From contig NZ_JACVUI010000002.1 in NCBI RefSeq assembly GCF_016624945.1, positions 434,001 to 498,000 of the forward strand: DNA of 64,000 bases, written 5' to 3'. The position numbers and the translations under genes are program-made. The notes below the pieces were generated by a model. The model was not told the origin of the DNA and did no database searches. It was given only the letters and a program-made list of their open reading frames with translations. The DNA is from Acinetobacter sp. S54 (lineage in GTDB: Bacteria > Pseudomonadota > Gammaproteobacteria > Pseudomonadales > Moraxellaceae). Positions 54,959 through 62,753 of this stretch are shown in pieces (the first letter of the stretch is position 1; each line of letters begins with the position of its first letter).

Positions 54959-56038
54959 CTAGGCAATTTCATTTTCATTCTTATTATTAGGTAATAAGTT
55001 ATAGCGAGAGAGAAGGTTACGTAGAACATTACGTGAAAGGCCTAACATTTTTGCAGTCTTGACCTGATTATTCCAGCAACTTGAAAAAGCTGTTTTTACA
55101 ATCTTATCTTCAATAATATGCCAAGCTTCACCATCATATTCCTGAAATAAACGCTTCAGGATATCTTCAAATTCTTGAATCAAATCATTGTCGGGTAAAG
55201 CTGCTGAACCACCCTCTTCTGAAAATCTTAGATGTTCAATATCAATGGTTTTCCCACCGCTAATGAGTAAAGCGTAATGAATATTGTTTTCTAATTCACG
55301 AATATTACCCGGCCAACTATAATTTAGCAGCGCATTTCGAGCGCGATCGCTAATGTTTGGTTTTGATGTAATGAGCTTTTGCGAATATGAATTTAAGAAA
55401 AAATCGACCAAAGGTAAAATATCGCCCTTACGTTCCCGTAATGGCAGAATATTCAGCACCACGACATTCAAACGATAGTATAAATCTAGCCGAAACTTGT
55501 TTTCTGCAACCGCCTTACGCAAATCCACATGTGTACCAGACAAGATCCGTACATTGATAGGAATCGGTTTTCTTCCCCCCACACGTACCACTTCTTTTTC
55601 TTGTAATACGCGTAATAGTTTGACTTGCAAAGATAGTGGCAACTCGCCTACTTCATCCAGAAATAAAGTTCCACCGTCTGCCGTTTCAAAAATGCCGGGT
55701 CGAGTTTTGTTTGCACCTGTAAATGCACCAGCTTCATAACCGAATAACTCTGACTCAGCCAGTGTTTCTACCAAAGCCCCACAGTTCACAGCAAGAAATG
55801 GCTTGTTTTTACGGTCGCTTTTTAAATGAATTTCACGTGCAATCAGCTCTTTACCAGTACCAGATTCACCTTGAATAATAACACTGGCAGAGCTTGGAGC
55901 TATAGTCTCCACCTGATTTAACAACTTACGGGAGTTTTGATCTGAGAAAATAATTGCTTTTGCTCGAATTGGTTTTATAGGTACCCCATTATCTGGCAAA
56001 GTAATTACTTTATAATCATTATCCAAATAGGATTTCAT
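54959..56038 (-). CDS. sfnR: SfnR-type sigma54-dependent activator without sensor domain
   Basis: A 359-residue NtrC-family protein consisting only of an AAA+ core and a Fis-type HTH. Visible: Walker A GESGTGKE, the sigma54-contact loop GAFTGA, Walker B GGTLFLDEVGELP, arginine-finger region FRLDLYYRLNV and the C-terminal KTAKMLGLSRNVLRNLLSRY recognition helices. The first 30 residues are too short for a receiver or ligand domain, as in SfnR of Pseudomonas, which is controlled by its own synthesis under sulfate limitation. Eight sigma54 promoters within 22 kb are its likely targets. I see no sigma54 site in front of its own gene. Confidence 0.88.
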   Translation of the reverse strand: MKSYLDNDYKVITLPDNGVPIKPIRAKAIIFSDQNSRKLLNQVETIAPSSASVIIQGESGTGKELIAREIHLKSDRKNKPFLAVNCGALVETLAESELFGYEAGAFTGANKTRPGIFETADGGTLFLDEVGELPLSLQVKLLRVLQEKEVVRVGGRKPIPINVRILSGTHVDLRKAVAENKFRLDLYYRLNVVVLNILPLRERKGDILPLVDFFLNSYSQKLITSKPNISDRARNALLNYSWPGNIRELENNIHYALLISGGKTIDIEHLRFSEEGGSAALPDNDLIQEFEDILKRLFQEYDGEAWHIIEDKIVKTAFSSCWNNQVKTAKMLGLSRNVLRNLLSRYNLLPNNKNENEIA

Positions 56039-56201
56039 AATTAATCCTTTAAATAGATTAGGATGATATTAAAATAGAATAGTACAATCCAATTACAAAG
56101 CTGATAAATAACAATTACAGATATTTAATCCTAAATTTAAATAGTTTTCTTTAAGCATGCATTTTATAAATTTATCATCAACATAATCTCACTTTTATGC
56201 C

Positions 56202-56218
56202 ATGTTGTTTTTTAAACA
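56202..56218 (+). promoter_or_regulatory. candidate SfnR enhancer site
   Basis: ATGTTGTTTTTTAAACA, 83-99 bp upstream of the sigma54 element at 56301, in the region divergent from sfnR. Confidence 0.45.
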
Positions 56219-56300
56219 AAATATAATATTTTCTGATCAAATATAGACATCTAAACTAAATACGATGACCTAATTGTTTATTTTATATAACATTAAGGTT

Positions 56301-56316
56301 TGGCACTTATTTTGCT
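56301..56316 (+). promoter_or_regulatory. sigma54 promoter for the third monooxygenase
   Basis: TGGCACTTATTTTGCT, a full match to TGGCAC-N5-TTGCW and the best in the window, 33 bp before the chosen ATG. Confidence 0.88.
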
Positions 56317-56348
56317 CTTTATTTTAAATTTTCCAAATGGACGAAATA

Positions 56349-57437
56349 ATGAGCATCGAATTTGTAGGCATGGTTTTTCCAAATCAATGGTCAGAAACAA
56401 AAGGTACACGGGTTGGTCATAAAATTGACCTCGAATATTTACGTTATCATGCACGGGCACATGAATATGCGGGGTTTGATAAAGTTTTAATTGCCAATGG
56501 ACCCAGTGCGCCTGAGAGTAGCCAAATTGCAGCTTACCTTGCCCAACATACTGAACAACTCGGTTTTATGATTGCTCATCGTCCTGCTTTAATGACTCCA
56601 AATCTTGCAGCTCGAACATTTGCGACGCTTGACCATACTACAGGTGGGGGCCGCATTCGTTTACATGCAATTACGGGTATTACAGCAGAACCTCAGGAAG
56701 GTGACTCTATTATTGATAAAATTCAACGTTATGAACGGACCAGTGAATATCTTGAAATTGTGAAAGCACTTTGGAAGAGTGATGAACCCTTTAGTTACTC
56801 CGGCAAATATTTCCAACTTGAAAATGCTTTTTGCCCATTAAAACCAGTTTATGGTTCTATTCCTATTTCCTTCGGAGGTTCTTCAGATATTGCTTACGAT
56901 ATTGCAGTTAAACATGCTGATCTATATTCCTTATGGGGTGAACCACTTTCTGGGGTAAAAGAGCAAATTAACAAGTTAAAAAAAGCTGTTGAACGTGCTG
57001 AAAAACCTCAACCACGTGTGAGTTTATCGGTACGATTAATCATTGGAGCAACAGAAGAGCTTGCATGGAAACGTGCAGAAACTATTTTATCTGATATTCA
57101 AAAAAACCCGCTGTTCCAAAATAATGGTTCGGTCACAGGACATAAAATTAAAGGTGTTGGATCTCAACGGTTATTGGCCGCAGCACAGCAAGGTGATCGG
57201 CATGATCGTGCATTATGGATGCCAACAGCAACTGCCGTTGGTGCTTATGGCGATACCACGGCATTAGTAGGAACACCAGATACTATTATTGAAGCATTAC
57301 TTGACTATGTAGACTTAGGGATTACTACTTTTTTGAACCGTGGTTATGATCCTATTTACGACACTGTCGATTATGGACGTTATATTATTCCTGCTGTTCG
57401 ACAGGAAGCTGAAAAACGAAAACAGCACATTGCCTAA
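56349..57437 (+). CDS. luciferase-like FMN-dependent monooxygenase (SsuD/SfnG type), third copy
   Basis: A 362-residue luciferase-fold enzyme, more distant from the other two: SIEFVGMVFPNQWSE at the start, GGGRIRLHAITGITAEPQEGD, PISFGGSSDIAYDIAVKHADLYSLWGEP and the C-terminal VDLGITTFLNRGYDPIYD. Family members are alkanesulfonate or dimethylsulfone monooxygenases. The ATG at 56349 aligns with family starts and has GGA 8 nt upstream; the ATG at 56337 is in frame but without ribosome site. It is transcribed from the strongest sigma54 promoter here and is divergent from sfnR. Confidence 0.85.
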   Translation: MSIEFVGMVFPNQWSETKGTRVGHKIDLEYLRYHARAHEYAGFDKVLIANGPSAPESSQIAAYLAQHTEQLGFMIAHRPALMTPNLAARTFATLDHTTGGGRIRLHAITGITAEPQEGDSIIDKIQRYERTSEYLEIVKALWKSDEPFSYSGKYFQLENAFCPLKPVYGSIPISFGGSSDIAYDIAVKHADLYSLWGEPLSGVKEQINKLKKAVERAEKPQPRVSLSVRLIIGATEELAWKRAETILSDIQKNPLFQNNGSVTGHKIKGVGSQRLLAAAQQGDRHDRALWMPTATAVGAYGDTTALVGTPDTIIEALLDYVDLGITTFLNRGYDPIYDTVDYGRYIIPAVRQEAEKRKQHIA

Positions 57438-57459
57438 ACCTTTTTGAAATGGATGTAAA

Positions 57460-57496
57460 ACGCCACTTTAGTCAATCGTCTAAAGTGGCATTCTTT
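57460..57496. terminator. bidirectional rho-independent terminator
   Basis: GCCACTTTA (57462-57470) pairs with TAAAGTGGC (57481-57489), with ATTCTTTTATTT following on the plus strand and an A-run before it. It lies between the converging monooxygenase and lipase genes. Confidence 0.85.
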
Positions 57497-58761
57497 TATT
57501 TAATATCGGGCTTACAAATAGATTGAATTTTTTGTCCTGCAATCACTTTTTTAGCAAAAGGAATCGAGTCTTTGAGAGATGCATTAACTGTTTCACTATG
57601 CCCTAAACCATAATATAAATGCCCTTCTACGGTCGTTCCAGCCTTACATGCATCTGCAACCAGTTTAACTTGAGTGCGTGCATCGGGTGTGCGGTCATTT
57701 GCACCTGTCCCAATAAACAAGGGGTGATTAATTTTTAAGGTTGGGTAATATCCATAGGCATTTGCTTGTTGCTCCTGTAATGCTTTATAGCGTTCAGGAG
57801 GATTGGGTTGTAAAGCTTGAGCAGGTGAAAGCCCAGCAGACTGAATGTCGCCCATAAAACTTGACAGGCACGCGTTACGTGCTTGTTCAACCAAAGGTAC
57901 AGCCGCAGGCGTAAATACATCTTCGGTTTTGAGATCAGGAGCAAGACTCTGCGTCACCAGAAAACTATAAATATTATATGCCAGTGAAGGACTCACCTCA
58001 TATGGATTGAGTTTGAGTTGGTTGTCTGCTGGAGTCGCATTTGGATCACGATAAATTACGCCTGTTCCAATCGACCCTTTAATTTTTAATTCAGGTGCGT
58101 AGGTTGCGGAGTAAGATGAAGTCGCAACTGCAGCGGCTCCTCCTTGTGACTGCCCCACAATTACAAAATTATTTGAAAGCGGGAGTTGAGTTTGTAATGC
58201 GGCTCGTCCACTGTCCAATACACTATATGCTAGCATTGGTACATTAATTAATAAATGTGGGCCTGCGACTCCCAGACCTTCATAATCGGTTGCAACAACA
58301 GCAAACCCTTCTTGTAACCAGCGATTTAGATATTGAACATCTCGATATGAACGGCCATTCCATGACGGTGCACATGCATCAGCCAATCCAACTGTACCAT
58401 GTGCCCACAGCACAACAGGCCAACCGCCTTTTGGTGGTGTACCTTTTGGTAAATGGATACTTCCTGAAACAATCACAGGTGTTTTACTGTCTTTACCACT
58501 GGTAGAACTGTATAAAATTCGTATGGCCTGACTGTCATTATCTAAACGAATATACGGGTTAGTGATAGTTTCAGTTTTCAGTAGGACTCCGGGGCGTTCC
58601 GGAATATCTTTCTTCCATGTGTAGAATTCTGAAACACGGCCATCTCCATATTTTTCTTGAGGTTCTGGCGGTACTTGTGCTGCTGTGAATGTGCTACTCA
58701 ATACAGCACAGCTCAAAGCTGAGCGACATAATAATTTTGATAATGTATTCACTTTTATCAT
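57496..58761 (-). CDS. secretory lipase-type alpha/beta hydrolase, copy 1
   Basis: A 421-residue exported hydrolase of the secretory-lipase (LIP) group. Signal peptide ending FTAAQ, oxyanion-side VVLWAHGTVGLADACAPS, nucleophile motif GQSQGGAAA near residue 205, and acid/His regions GTGANDRTPDART and LYYGLGHSE. It would cleave esters in the periplasm or outside. It lies 6 bp behind a clear paralogue (residues HGTVGLAD, GQSQGGAA, GHSE shared) in an operon led by a TonB-dependent receptor under a sigma54 promoter. The sulfur link suggests thio- or sulfo-ester substrates; that is inference. Confidence 0.87.
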   Translation of the reverse strand: MIKVNTLSKLLCRSALSCAVLSSTFTAAQVPPEPQEKYGDGRVSEFYTWKKDIPERPGVLLKTETITNPYIRLDNDSQAIRILYSSTSGKDSKTPVIVSGSIHLPKGTPPKGGWPVVLWAHGTVGLADACAPSWNGRSYRDVQYLNRWLQEGFAVVATDYEGLGVAGPHLLINVPMLAYSVLDSGRAALQTQLPLSNNFVIVGQSQGGAAAVATSSYSATYAPELKIKGSIGTGVIYRDPNATPADNQLKLNPYEVSPSLAYNIYSFLVTQSLAPDLKTEDVFTPAAVPLVEQARNACLSSFMGDIQSAGLSPAQALQPNPPERYKALQEQQANAYGYYPTLKINHPLFIGTGANDRTPDARTQVKLVADACKAGTTVEGHLYYGLGHSETVNASLKDSIPFAKKVIAGQKIQSICKPDIK

Positions 58762-58767
58762 GATCCT

Positions 58768-60027
58768 TTAGTTAAAATCGATTGAACAAAGATTTGGAAT
58801 GGCTTCATCATTTAAGGCCTGACGTGCAAAATTCAGTGCATCAGGTAGAGAACGGGGAACAGCTTCACTGTGACCACGCCCATGATATAAATGAGCTTGA
58901 ACTGCGGTGCCTTGAGCACAGGCATCCTTGACTAACGCCATTTGGTTACGTGCATCCGGGGTTTTATCTTCAACTCCCGTTCCAATAAAAACAGGATGCT
59001 TAATTTTCAAGGTGGGATACTGTGAAAATTGCTGCTCAAAAGTGCGCTGTAAAGTCAGGTATTTTTCAGAGGGGTACTCCAGCAGAGCATCAGCAAAACT
59101 AAGTTGTTCAAAGGCAACATCTGAAAAAATTTGACCTACGCATTGAGAACGTGAATGCTCCACCAAAGCTGCAGCTTTTTCTGTAAAAACATCGGTTGTT
59201 TTTAGGCTCGGATCATATTGTTGCAATACATGAAAACCCAAAATTTGATAAGCTAACGCAGGATTGGGTATTTGACGATTTGCAATGTTTAAGGTGGCTT
59301 GTTTACTTTGCTTCGGTTTATAAATAACACCCGTTGCAATAGTGCCTTTAATATTTAAGTCAGGGGCATACTTTTCAGAATACGATGCAGCACCAAATGC
59401 AGCCGCACCCCCTTGAGATTGACCAGCAATGATAATTTTATTGGCAATTTTAGGATTTGCTTTTAAAGCGGCACGTGCGCTATCCAAAATATTAAAAGAC
59501 AACTGCGGAATATTGATTAATAAATGCGGTCCTCCAACGCCTAATCCCTGATAATCTGGTTCAACAATCGCATAACCTTGTTTTAACCATTGATTGAGAT
59601 AATACGCATTACGATATACCCGTCCTGACCATGAGGGTGCGCATTGATCTGCCAGACCAACTGTACCATGTCCCCAAACCAATAAAGGCCATCCCCCTTC
59701 AGGCGCTTGCCCCTTAGGAATGAATAATGAGCCTGAAACAAGTGTGGTAGACCGACTATCTAATCCATTAGTAGATGAAAATAAAATGCGGTATTGCTCC
59801 TGACTTTCAGCCAATCGAATCCCTTCATCAAGAGGTTCAATGCGCAACAATAATCCAGGATGTTGGGGAATTTTTTCATTCCATTCATAAAATGCTGAGA
59901 GAACTTTATCGCCATACAACGAATTTGGTTGAGAGTGTTCAACAGGTACTGGAAGTGCCTGTACCTGCTGTAAGCCAAAACCAAGCAATCCTCCCACCAT
60001 GAATTTTCTAATCATGTGCATAATCAT
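58768..60027 (-). CDS. secretory lipase-type alpha/beta hydrolase, copy 2
   Basis: A 419-residue paralogue of the next gene with signal peptide ending QVQA, LLVWGHGTVGLADQCAPS, nucleophile GQSQGGAAAFG near residue 205, GTGVEDKTPDARN and LYHGRGHSEAVP. ATG codons at 60027, 60021 and 60015 are all possible starts; none has a strong ribosome site. It lies 12 bp behind the receptor gene. Differences in the lid region between the copies suggest different acyl or alcohol preferences. Confidence 0.87.
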   Translation of the reverse strand: MIMHMIRKFMVGGLLGFGLQQVQALPVPVEHSQPNSLYGDKVLSAFYEWNEKIPQHPGLLLRIEPLDEGIRLAESQEQYRILFSSTNGLDSRSTTLVSGSLFIPKGQAPEGGWPLLVWGHGTVGLADQCAPSWSGRVYRNAYYLNQWLKQGYAIVEPDYQGLGVGGPHLLINIPQLSFNILDSARAALKANPKIANKIIIAGQSQGGAAAFGAASYSEKYAPDLNIKGTIATGVIYKPKQSKQATLNIANRQIPNPALAYQILGFHVLQQYDPSLKTTDVFTEKAAALVEHSRSQCVGQIFSDVAFEQLSFADALLEYPSEKYLTLQRTFEQQFSQYPTLKIKHPVFIGTGVEDKTPDARNQMALVKDACAQGTAVQAHLYHGRGHSEAVPRSLPDALNFARQALNDEAIPNLCSIDFN

Positions 60028-60039
60028 TGCTCGGTTGAC

Positions 60040-62535
60040 TTAAAAATCGTAACTTACACGGCCATATAGATAGGTTCCATAAGCCCCCTCTGGTGAGTTA
60101 AAGCTATATTTCACAACACCATAGGGTTGAGAAGATATCGTGGTATCCGGGTGACTGTTAAATAAGTTATTTGCCCCTAAGTTAAATTTAAGTCCTTTAA
60201 GAACACGATCAGCTTTATAGCCAATATCCAGATCAGCAATCCATTGTTCACTAAAAGTTTGATCCAGACTTGCAGATGAATTACTTAAAATTTTCCATTT
60301 CCCATAACGGCGTACTCCGGTATTTACACTCCACGTGTCATTGCTCCATAACACACTTAAAGTGGTTTTACTGGTGGGTGCTGCAGACTCAATCAAGCTA
60401 CTGGTGTTACGTCCAGCAATTAAAGAAGACGATAATATCTGGCCTGTTGATGTCACAGCATCACGTTCTTCCGTGATTTCATTCTTATTGACTGCAAATC
60501 CAAGATTAAAGCCTAAATCACCGTATTTATCCAAATTCACATCGTGTTTAATTGCTAATTCAGCCCCACGGGTACGGGTATCCAGTAAATTATTGAAAAA
60601 TGCCGCATTATTGATATTTTCGTAGGCTGTACCAGCAAATGCATTGGTCAAAACACTGCCTGTAATATTGTCAGATAATAAAATTCGGTTATGAATATCT
60701 ATTTGGTAGGCATCTAATGTAAGCGAGGTTTGCTCCCACGGTTTCCACACGAATCCAAGCGAGTAATTGGTCGATTTTTCTGGTTTCAGTTCACTTCCAC
60801 CTAAAAGACGTGCAGCCTCACTGCCTGCGGCAAGAGTACGTTGCTGTACATCGTGATAGACGCCCGATCCTGTTGTAGTTTCAACAGCTTGTACGCTATA
60901 GGTTGAATACCCCAGTTGCGTCAATGAAGGAGCGCGATAACCTGTGCTTGCCGATCCTCTTAACGTAATTTTAGGGTTAAAATCATATTTGAGTGTAAGC
61001 TTACCGTTGGTGGTATTACCAAAATCGGAATATTTTTCACTCCGCAAAGCCACGCCTACATTTAATTTATCAATTAAATCTGCTTCTAAATCGAGATATG
61101 CACCGTAAACATTACGATCAATTGTACGTTCATCTTCAGCAGTGATTCCTGCATAAATTTCAGGTGCTGTATTTACATTGTAATAAGGACCACGTGTATA
61201 GGCGATAGGATCTCCCGCGAGTTGCTTATATTCCTCCCATCGATAGAGCCCACCTGTCGACACGGTTAAAGGGCTATGTAACCACGAAATCGCCAGATCA
61301 CGACTATAATCAAGCCCTGTATTAATTTGAGTAAAAATATTATTCCCTAACGAATACGTTGATGCAGAATCAGGCCCATAACTTGGATTAATGCCATTTT
61401 CCTGTTCACTGTGTACTTTATTTCGACCATAGGTCACAAAGCCATCTAGTTTCCCTGTTTTTTGTTCTCCTTTTTTAGCACCCGCAGTAATCGCAAAATC
61501 ATCCACTGTTACAATGCTAAGCGGAATGCGACCATCGGGATAACGGGCTTTGTAGTACGCAGATTGGTTGACAGTACTGGTAGACGAAGGCGGTTCATAA
61601 AAGTTTTCGCCCGTTGTTTCTCGGTGTCCATATGTGCCAAAGCTGTATAAAGAGACATCATCGGTTAATGGCAAATCTGCGTTGTAACTTAAATTAATTT
61701 GATCTTTAATCTCAGGGGCACCAAACTTCCATTTACGGTATGGCGTTGTGGTTTCCGTGTATTGCGCATCTGGACTACTATTCGATGTATAAAACGTTCG
61801 TGTATCCGGATTTGTACTGTTTGCGGCAGCACGCTTACCTGCATCAAACGCCAGAGTCAGACTTCCATCATTAGGTAAAGAAAATCCCGTCCATCCTGTA
61901 ATTTTGTGCTGTTCCCCATCTCCTTGCGTATATCCACCCGCTTGATAACTGACACCGCCCCCTGAGTCTTTGGATTTTAAAATAATATTGACCACCCCTG
62001 CGATTGCATCTGAACCAAACTGTGCAGCCGCTCCGTCGCGCAAAATCTCAACACGTTCAACCGCACTGATTGGAATAAGACTTAAATCAGTGCCTGCTGA
62101 ACCACGTCCTCCCGCAAAACTCTGACGTGTAAAATAAGCAGAAGTATGACGACGTTTTCCATTAATCAAAATAAGCGTTTGATCAGTAGAAAGCCCTCTC
62201 AGAGCAATGCCAGGTGCGACTGATGCAGAAAATCCTCCTGCGGGTGTACTCGGCAAGGTAGCAGAAGAAGATAATTTAGATAATGCCTTCGCAAGATCGG
62301 ACTCACCTGTCTGCTGAAGTTGTTGAGGTGAAATCAGATCGACGGGAGCAGGCGCCTCCAATGCGCTCTTTACGGCTCGGCGTGACCCTGTAATCACAAC
62401 CGATTGTAAAGTAATCACATCCTCTTCTGTCTGAACAGGCGTTTGTTGTCCATTAGCAACAGCAATAGAAGTTGCTAAAACACTTAAGGCAAACAGCGAA
62501 GATTTTATAACAAATGGTTTTAACGTTTTATTCAT
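60040..62535 (-). CDS. TonB-dependent receptor of the lipase operon (831 aa)
   Basis: An 831-residue receptor with signal ending SIAVANG, TonB box VITLQSVVITGSRR, plug segments PQQLQQTGESDLAKALSKL, ALRGLSTDQTLILINGKRRH and VERVEILRDGAAAQFGSDAIAGVVNIILK, and a barrel ending YGRVSYDF. The RDGAAAQFGSDAIAGVVN plug is typical of receptors for larger organic molecules. It leads an operon with two secretory lipases and is preceded by a sigma54 promoter 30 bp upstream. The products of the lipases, or the uncleaved ester, could be its ligand. Confidence 0.88.
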   Translation of the reverse strand: MNKTLKPFVIKSSLFALSVLATSIAVANGQQTPVQTEEDVITLQSVVITGSRRAVKSALEAPAPVDLISPQQLQQTGESDLAKALSKLSSSATLPSTPAGGFSASVAPGIALRGLSTDQTLILINGKRRHTSAYFTRQSFAGGRGSAGTDLSLIPISAVERVEILRDGAAAQFGSDAIAGVVNIILKSKDSGGGVSYQAGGYTQGDGEQHKITGWTGFSLPNDGSLTLAFDAGKRAAANSTNPDTRTFYTSNSSPDAQYTETTTPYRKWKFGAPEIKDQINLSYNADLPLTDDVSLYSFGTYGHRETTGENFYEPPSSTSTVNQSAYYKARYPDGRIPLSIVTVDDFAITAGAKKGEQKTGKLDGFVTYGRNKVHSEQENGINPSYGPDSASTYSLGNNIFTQINTGLDYSRDLAISWLHSPLTVSTGGLYRWEEYKQLAGDPIAYTRGPYYNVNTAPEIYAGITAEDERTIDRNVYGAYLDLEADLIDKLNVGVALRSEKYSDFGNTTNGKLTLKYDFNPKITLRGSASTGYRAPSLTQLGYSTYSVQAVETTTGSGVYHDVQQRTLAAGSEAARLLGGSELKPEKSTNYSLGFVWKPWEQTSLTLDAYQIDIHNRILLSDNITGSVLTNAFAGTAYENINNAAFFNNLLDTRTRGAELAIKHDVNLDKYGDLGFNLGFAVNKNEITEERDAVTSTGQILSSSLIAGRNTSSLIESAAPTSKTTLSVLWSNDTWSVNTGVRRYGKWKILSNSSASLDQTFSEQWIADLDIGYKADRVLKGLKFNLGANNLFNSHPDTTISSQPYGVVKYSFNSPEGAYGTYLYGRVSYDF

Positions 62536-62564
62536 TGGTTTCCCCTTAAAGATGCCTCTTTTAG

Positions 62565-62580
62565 AGCAAACGCAATGCCA
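62565..62580 (-). promoter_or_regulatory. sigma54 promoter for the receptor-lipase operon
   Basis: Minus-strand TGGCATTGCGTTTGCT: GG/GC spacing and TTTGCT at -12 match consensus; 30 bp before the receptor ATG. Confidence 0.82.
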
Positions 62581-62660
62581 ATATTTTTAAGTATAAAAAT
62601 CAAATGTTTAAAATTTTACTGATATGTTTTTTGTTTTTATAGGAACACTTTTTAGATAAA

Positions 62661-62677
62661 TTGTTTGAAAAGTAACT
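62661..62677 (+). promoter_or_regulatory. candidate SfnR enhancer site
   Basis: TTGTTTGAAAAGTAACT, 81-97 bp upstream of the sigma54 element. It is the most degenerate member of the set. Confidence 0.35.
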
Positions 62678-62753
62678 TTTTAATTTTTTCCTTTTTATCC
62701 CAGAGAGTTGTACTTTTATCACCCTCTGGAACACCATTAAATTGAAGAAAAGG

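Noticed and set aside
62700..62729. CCAGAG/CTCTGG hairpin after the amidohydrolase as a terminator
   Set aside because: Short imperfect stem with a long loop and no U-tract on the gene strand; too weak to annotate.
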